Below are positions 30,857 through 34,243 of a stretch of 34,243 nucleotides of DNA, one piece after another. The translations under genes and the position numbers were made by a program. A model generated the notes under the pieces. It did not search any database. It was given only the letters and a program-made list of their open reading frames with translations, and was not told where the DNA came from. The first letter of the stretch is position 1, and every line of letters begins with the position of its first letter. This DNA comes from Candidatus Melainabacteria bacterium RIFCSPHIGHO2_02_FULL_34_12 (GTDB lineage Bacteria > Cyanobacteriota > Vampirovibrionia > 2-02-FULL-35-15), in assembly GCA_001784555.1 (NCBI GenBank), contig MFRM01000006.1, forward strand, positions 1-34,243. Direction: 5' to 3'.

Positions 30857-33446
30857 ATTCAGCAACGATCTTTTTCCCTAATTCCAACGCTTCTTTGATT
30901 TTTGAAACATCTTTTCCCCCAGCTTGTGCAAAGTCATCGCGTCCACCGCCACGACCGCCACATACCTCGGCAATTTTATTTACAAGATCTTTTGCTTTGA
31001 GACCTTTTTGAATTAAATCCTTTGTAACACCAATAAAAAATTTAATCCCTACATCTGTAATCACATCTGCAATTATAATGACCAAATTTACATCTGATTT
31101 GATTTTATTTTCAATGAAAACCTTTATTGCCTCTTGTCCATAATCATCGGATCTTGGAATAAATAGATTTACTCCATTGGTCAATTTTTCAATATTATTT
31201 TCTTGTTTTTTTAATTTTTCAATGTTTTGTAGAGCCTGTTCTTTTGCAATACTTTCTTTTGCTTTTCTTTGTTCTTCCTTAAGGGCCTTTGCTTCATCTT
31301 CTGTCTTCTTCTTTTCTAAATATTCTTTAACTGTCTCACCAGCAACTGCTTCTATCCTCCTAGTACCTGCTGCTATAGAGTTTTCGTGAGTAATCTTAAA
31401 ACTGCCAATTTCACCAGTGTTTTTTACATGTGTCCCACCGCATAGCTCCACACTGGCTAGCTCTTTTTCATTTCCCATTTTAATTACTCTTACAAAATCC
31501 CCGTATTTGTCTCCAAAAAATGCAAGAGCTCCTGTTTTAATGGCATCGTTAAATGACATTTCTTTTATTTCTACTGGGAGTTTTTTTTGAATCCAGTCAT
31601 TTACCATATCTTCAATCTTTTCAATTTCATCAGGCTTTGCTCCACGATCTAGCGTAAAATCAAAACGTGTTTTTTCATGATTTACCTCTGAACCAGCCTG
31701 CTGAAGAGTTTCACCAAATACTTTTCTAAGCGCCGAATGCATAAGGTGCGTGACGCTGTGGTGATGTCTGATTCTTGTTCTTTTAGCTGAGTCAATTTCA
31801 CAATTTACTTTGTCTCCTGTTTTTATTTCTCCGGATTTAACTTTTACAATGTGAGAATATAATCCTTCATGTTTTTGGGTATCATTTACGTAGGCATGCC
31901 ATGGCATGCCCCTACAATTCATTTCACCTGTGTCACCGACTTGACCACCTGATTCGGCATAAAACACAGTTTGATCTAGGATTAACTCCCCGGATTCACC
32001 TTCTTTAAGAACGTTTGTTTTCTCACCTTTTGAATTAATTATTGCAAGGACTTTAGCTTCACATTTTTCATCCGTATAACCAAGAAACTTTGTAGGACCA
32101 GACTCTTTAAGTAAGTCACCATATATTTTTTTATCGGTGAGCTTTACAAGAAACATATCCTGGCTTGAGACTTCAGAGTGTTTTTCTTTTGCAGCTTCGA
32201 AAGTCTCAAGATCCACTTTTTTATTTTTTTCTTTTCCAATATCTATGGTAAGTTCTACCGGAAAACCATATGTAGAGTAAAGGTCAAACGCTTCTTCGCC
32301 TGAAATAATATTTCCTGGTTTTGCAAGTAAATTATCCAGATAAATTAATCCTCTTTCAATTGTTTCAGAGAATTTTTTCTCTTCTTGTTTTACAGTATTA
32401 GATAAAATGTCTTGTTTATTAAGTTCAGGATATATGTCCTCATAATTTTTTCTAACTGAATCGGTTAATTTATATAAAAATGGTTCTTTAATCCCAAGCA
32501 AATAACCAAACCTTGCAGCACGCCTTATTAACATACGAAGCACATAGCCGCGTCCAAGATTACTGGGTCTAACTCCATCTGCTATGAGAAATGAAATGCA
32601 GCGTATATGATCGGTAATGATCTTTAAACTTAAATCTGATTTATCATTTTTCCTATAAGGAGTTTTTGTTACTTCACAAACAGCATCTAATATTGGTCTT
32701 AAAAGATCGGTTTCAAAAGTATTTGGTTTATTCTGTAAAATAAGAGCGATTCTTTCAAGTCCTGCTCCGGTATCTATGTTTTTTTTAGCCAGCGGTTTAA
32801 AGTTTCCGTCTTCATCTTTTTCAAGCTGCATAAAAACAAGATTCCAGATTTCAAGAAATCTCTCATCCGGATCTTTAAATTCAGGTCCTCTGTCAAAATA
32901 AATCTCAGAACATGGTCCACATGGACCAGTGGGTCCTGGAGGACCCCAGAAGACTTCTTTTCTAGGAAGTTTTCTTATCTTACTGTCAGGGAGTCCTGCT
33001 TTCTTCCAAATTTCATAAGCTTCATTATCAAAAGGTGTAATTTTATCTCCTTCAAAAACTGAAACAATTAATTTTTCTTCTGGAAGACATAAAACCTTGG
33101 TTACATAATTCCATGCCCATGGAATAGCATCGGCTTTAAAATAATCTCCGAAACTAAAATTTCCAAGCATTTCAAAAAATGAATGATGCCTGGTGGTTCT
33201 TCCTATATTTTCAAGATCAGAATCTTTTCCACCTACACGGGCACATTTTTGTATAGTAACTGCACGCTTGAAATCAGGTTCTTTTAGTCCCAGGAAATAA
33301 GGCACGAATTGCACCATTCCAGCACCAGTAAGCAGAAGTGTAGGATTGTCTGGAATTAAAGAGCTGCTTGGAAGGATTTTATGTGATTTAGATGAAAAAA
33401 AATCAAACCAGGATTTGCGTATTTCTTTGTGAGAGATAATGCTCAT
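30846..33446 (-). CDS. alaS: Alanyl-tRNA synthetase
   Basis: Charges tRNA-Ala and edits mischarged serine and glycine. It has 866 residues. The aminoacylation domain begins with KEIRKSWFDFFSSKSHKILP, motif 2 region RTTRHHSFFEMLGNFSFGDY, and GPCGPCSEIYFDRGPEF. The editing domain has HHHSVTHLMHSALR and SVELCGGTH, which supply the zinc ligands. The C-terminal domain ends GGRGGGRDDFAQAGG, as in full-length enzymes. A palindromic repeat at 31890-31915 is read in frame (NCRGMPWHAY) in the beta-barrel region before VNDTQKHEGLYSH. The last 11 bases overlap marC on the other strand. A family A repeat lies just upstream of its start. Confidence 0.96.
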   Translation of the reverse strand: MSIISHKEIRKSWFDFFSSKSHKILPSSSLIPDNPTLLLTGAGMVQFVPYFLGLKEPDFKRAVTIQKCARVGGKDSDLENIGRTTRHHSFFEMLGNFSFGDYFKADAIPWAWNYVTKVLCLPEEKLIVSVFEGDKITPFDNEAYEIWKKAGLPDSKIRKLPRKEVFWGPPGPTGPCGPCSEIYFDRGPEFKDPDERFLEIWNLVFMQLEKDEDGNFKPLAKKNIDTGAGLERIALILQNKPNTFETDLLRPILDAVCEVTKTPYRKNDKSDLSLKIITDHIRCISFLIADGVRPSNLGRGYVLRMLIRRAARFGYLLGIKEPFLYKLTDSVRKNYEDIYPELNKQDILSNTVKQEEKKFSETIERGLIYLDNLLAKPGNIISGEEAFDLYSTYGFPVELTIDIGKEKNKKVDLETFEAAKEKHSEVSSQDMFLVKLTDKKIYGDLLKESGPTKFLGYTDEKCEAKVLAIINSKGEKTNVLKEGESGELILDQTVFYAESGGQVGDTGEMNCRGMPWHAYVNDTQKHEGLYSHIVKVKSGEIKTGDKVNCEIDSAKRTRIRHHHSVTHLMHSALRKVFGETLQQAGSEVNHEKTRFDFTLDRGAKPDEIEKIEDMVNDWIQKKLPVEIKEMSFNDAIKTGALAFFGDKYGDFVRVIKMGNEKELASVELCGGTHVKNTGEIGSFKITHENSIAAGTRRIEAVAGETVKEYLEKKKTEDEAKALKEEQRKAKESIAKEQALQNIEKLKKQENNIEKLTNGVNLFIPRSDDYGQEAIKVFIENKIKSDVNLVIIIADVITDVGIKFFIGVTKDLIQKGLKAKDLVNKIAEVCGGRGGGRDDFAQAGGKDVSKIKEALELGKKIVAEFKN
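31890..31915. repeat. Family C (GTAGGGGC) palindrome inside alaS
   Basis: GTAGGCATGCC, AT, then GGCATGCCCCTAC; the left arm lacks two G's relative to the right. It is read in frame and adds roughly nine residues to the alanyl-tRNA synthetase. Confidence 0.75.
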
Positions 33447-33468
33447 CAGAAATATTATAACTTAGCAT

Positions 33469-33556
33469 GTCATTGCGAGGAGCGTTAGCGACGAAGCAAT
33501 CTCGATTGAATTCACGTAAGACGATCGGGATTGCTTCACCTTCGGCTCGCAATGAC
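33469..33556. repeat. Family A palindromic repeat between alaS and trpF
   Basis: The outer arms are GTCATTGCGAG and CTCGCAATGAC, both perfect. The body matches the mtnA copy almost base for base apart from a 19-base expansion of the central loop (GATTGAATTCACGTAAGACG region). It begins 23 bases upstream of the alaS start codon and ends 4 bases from the trpF stop complement. Confidence 0.9.
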
Positions 33557-33559
33557 GTG

Positions 33560-34201
33560 TTACGATTGCAATTCTTCAAACAGCTTTTCCATAAGGCTTT
33601 TATCTTTTTTACCAACTCGCGATTCAACTCCGCTGTTTACATCTATGGCATATGGTTTTACTCTTTTAATAGCACTGTTTATATTATATGGATTTAATCC
33701 GCCGGCAAGAATTACAGGCAGTCTGGATTTTGAAACTATTTCCTGAGCAACACTCCAGTCAGATGGTTTGCCAGTTCCGCCCATCTGATCTTTTCTGTCA
33801 AATGAATCGAGTAAAAACGAATCACATACTCTTTTATATGCATTTAGCTGAGAGATAGATGCTTCTTTAGTGGGAAAAGCTTTTATAATTTTTAAACTCT
33901 TATTAAATCTTTTTAAATCATGACAATATGAAACTGGTTCTTTCCCATGTAACTGAACTGAATGGATTGAAAGTGAATCACAAAGATACATTACCTTGCT
34001 TATTTTTTCATCTTCGAAAATAAGTATAGGTCTTACTAATGGAGGCAGCTTATCAATAATTTCTTTTGCAGTTTTCAGGCTGATTCTTCTTTTTGATCTT
34101 TTTACAAAATTTAACCCAATGGCATGAATAGGAAATGAAGAAACCATTCTGGCATCATAAACTGAAGTGATTCCGCAAATTTTTATCCTGATGTTCTGCA
34201 T
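33560..34201 (-). CDS. trpF: Phosphoribosylanthranilate isomerase
   Basis: Third step of tryptophan synthesis from anthranilate: isomerises PRA to CdRP. It has 213 residues. The N-terminal IRIKICGITSVYDARMV carries the catalytic cysteine, and AIGLNFVKRSKRRISLKTAK follows. The catalytic aspartate is in SFLLDSFD, and the phosphate-binding end is LAGGLNPYNINSAI with AIDVNSGVESRVGKKD. Its ATG overlaps the TAA of the gene upstream by one base (TAATG), so it is the downstream member of an operon that continues outside the window, probably other trp genes. Confidence 0.93.
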   Translation of the reverse strand: MQNIRIKICGITSVYDARMVSSFPIHAIGLNFVKRSKRRISLKTAKEIIDKLPPLVRPILIFEDEKISKVMYLCDSLSIHSVQLHGKEPVSYCHDLKRFNKSLKIIKAFPTKEASISQLNAYKRVCDSFLLDSFDRKDQMGGTGKPSDWSVAQEIVSKSRLPVILAGGLNPYNINSAIKRVKPYAIDVNSGVESRVGKKDKSLMEKLFEELQS

Positions 34202-34243
34202 TATCTTTCCTTATCTAATTCAATGGATTCTTCAATTATAAGT
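34201..34243 (-). CDS. 3' end of a gene upstream of trpF, partial
   Basis: The minus strand reads LIIEESIELDKER and a TAA whose last base is the first base of the trpF ATG. The rest lies outside the window. The tight overlap suggests cotranscription with trpF. The 13 residues visible are too few to name the gene. Confidence 0.5.
   Translation of the reverse strand, partial: LIIEESIELDKER

Noticed and set aside
33403-33746. Short frames encoding segments like SLRAEGEAI and SLRGALATKQSR on both strands
   Set aside because: They are translations of the family A palindromic repeat and the trpF complement, not genes.

Overview
The window is a piece of a low-GC, UGA-stop bacterial chromosome made mostly of housekeeping genes. 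No ribosomal RNA, tRNA, transposase, integrase, phage or CRISPR locus is visible. The envelope genes (MurA, YidC, a type IV prepilin, a Tat-exported superoxide dismutase) suggest a diderm bacterium. YidC has the short five-helix layout with an extra exported domain after its first helices, which resembles cyanobacterial YidC. With the low GC and the absence of photosynthesis genes, my best guess is a non-photosynthetic relative of Cyanobacteria (Melainabacteria/Vampirovibrionia type). That placement is an inference.

Layout: 1-2.7 kb has the 3' part of mtnA, an unknown gene, a 6S-RNA-like gene on the minus strand, a small secreted cysteine-rich peptide and a winged-helix protein. 3-7.2 kb has recO, an ArsP/YraQ-type permease and fusA, followed by a second copy of the last codons of fusA. 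7.2-15.3 kb is all minus strand: a proline-rich secreted protein, MoxR ATPase, an unknown gene, dnaJ, a tight pyrF-pmbA-PAP2 cluster and a UbiD-family decarboxylase. 15.3-17.9 kb has murA, a DUF167 gene and a patatin on the plus strand, convergent with a YeaH/YhbH-family VWA gene and an aldehyde dehydrogenase. 20.9-24.5 kb is the classic dnaA <-> rpmH-rnpA-yidD-yidC chromosome landmark, with rpmH too short for most ORF filters. 24.5-26.5 kb has a VOC protein, a prepilin, two tandem structured RNAs with intrinsic terminators and a glutamine-rich protein. 26.5-34.2 kb has purD, a SOD-phosphoesterase pair, marC, alaS, trpF and the last codons of another gene.

Two things stand out. First, at 25.72-26.10 kb there are two homologous non-coding units. 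Each folds as a three-way junction plus a hairpin plus a terminator. The paired bases change together between the copies, while a linker (AAATG) and the terminator loop core (CTAGAGCTCGT) stay the same. I do not recognise the class. Second, the window is full of short palindromic elements of at least three families. Several lie inside protein-coding genes without breaking the frame (mtnA, the permease, pmbA, murA, alaS), and several others end within a few bases of a stop codon. One family (2880, 19175, 28160) keeps its core sequence but changes the sequence of its terminal arms, and in one copy an inner stem, in a compensatory way.

Smaller points of interest are the fusA tail duplication, whose three differences are all synonymous; a six-cysteine knottin-like peptide; and a secreted protein with two identical-spacing four-cysteine modules.
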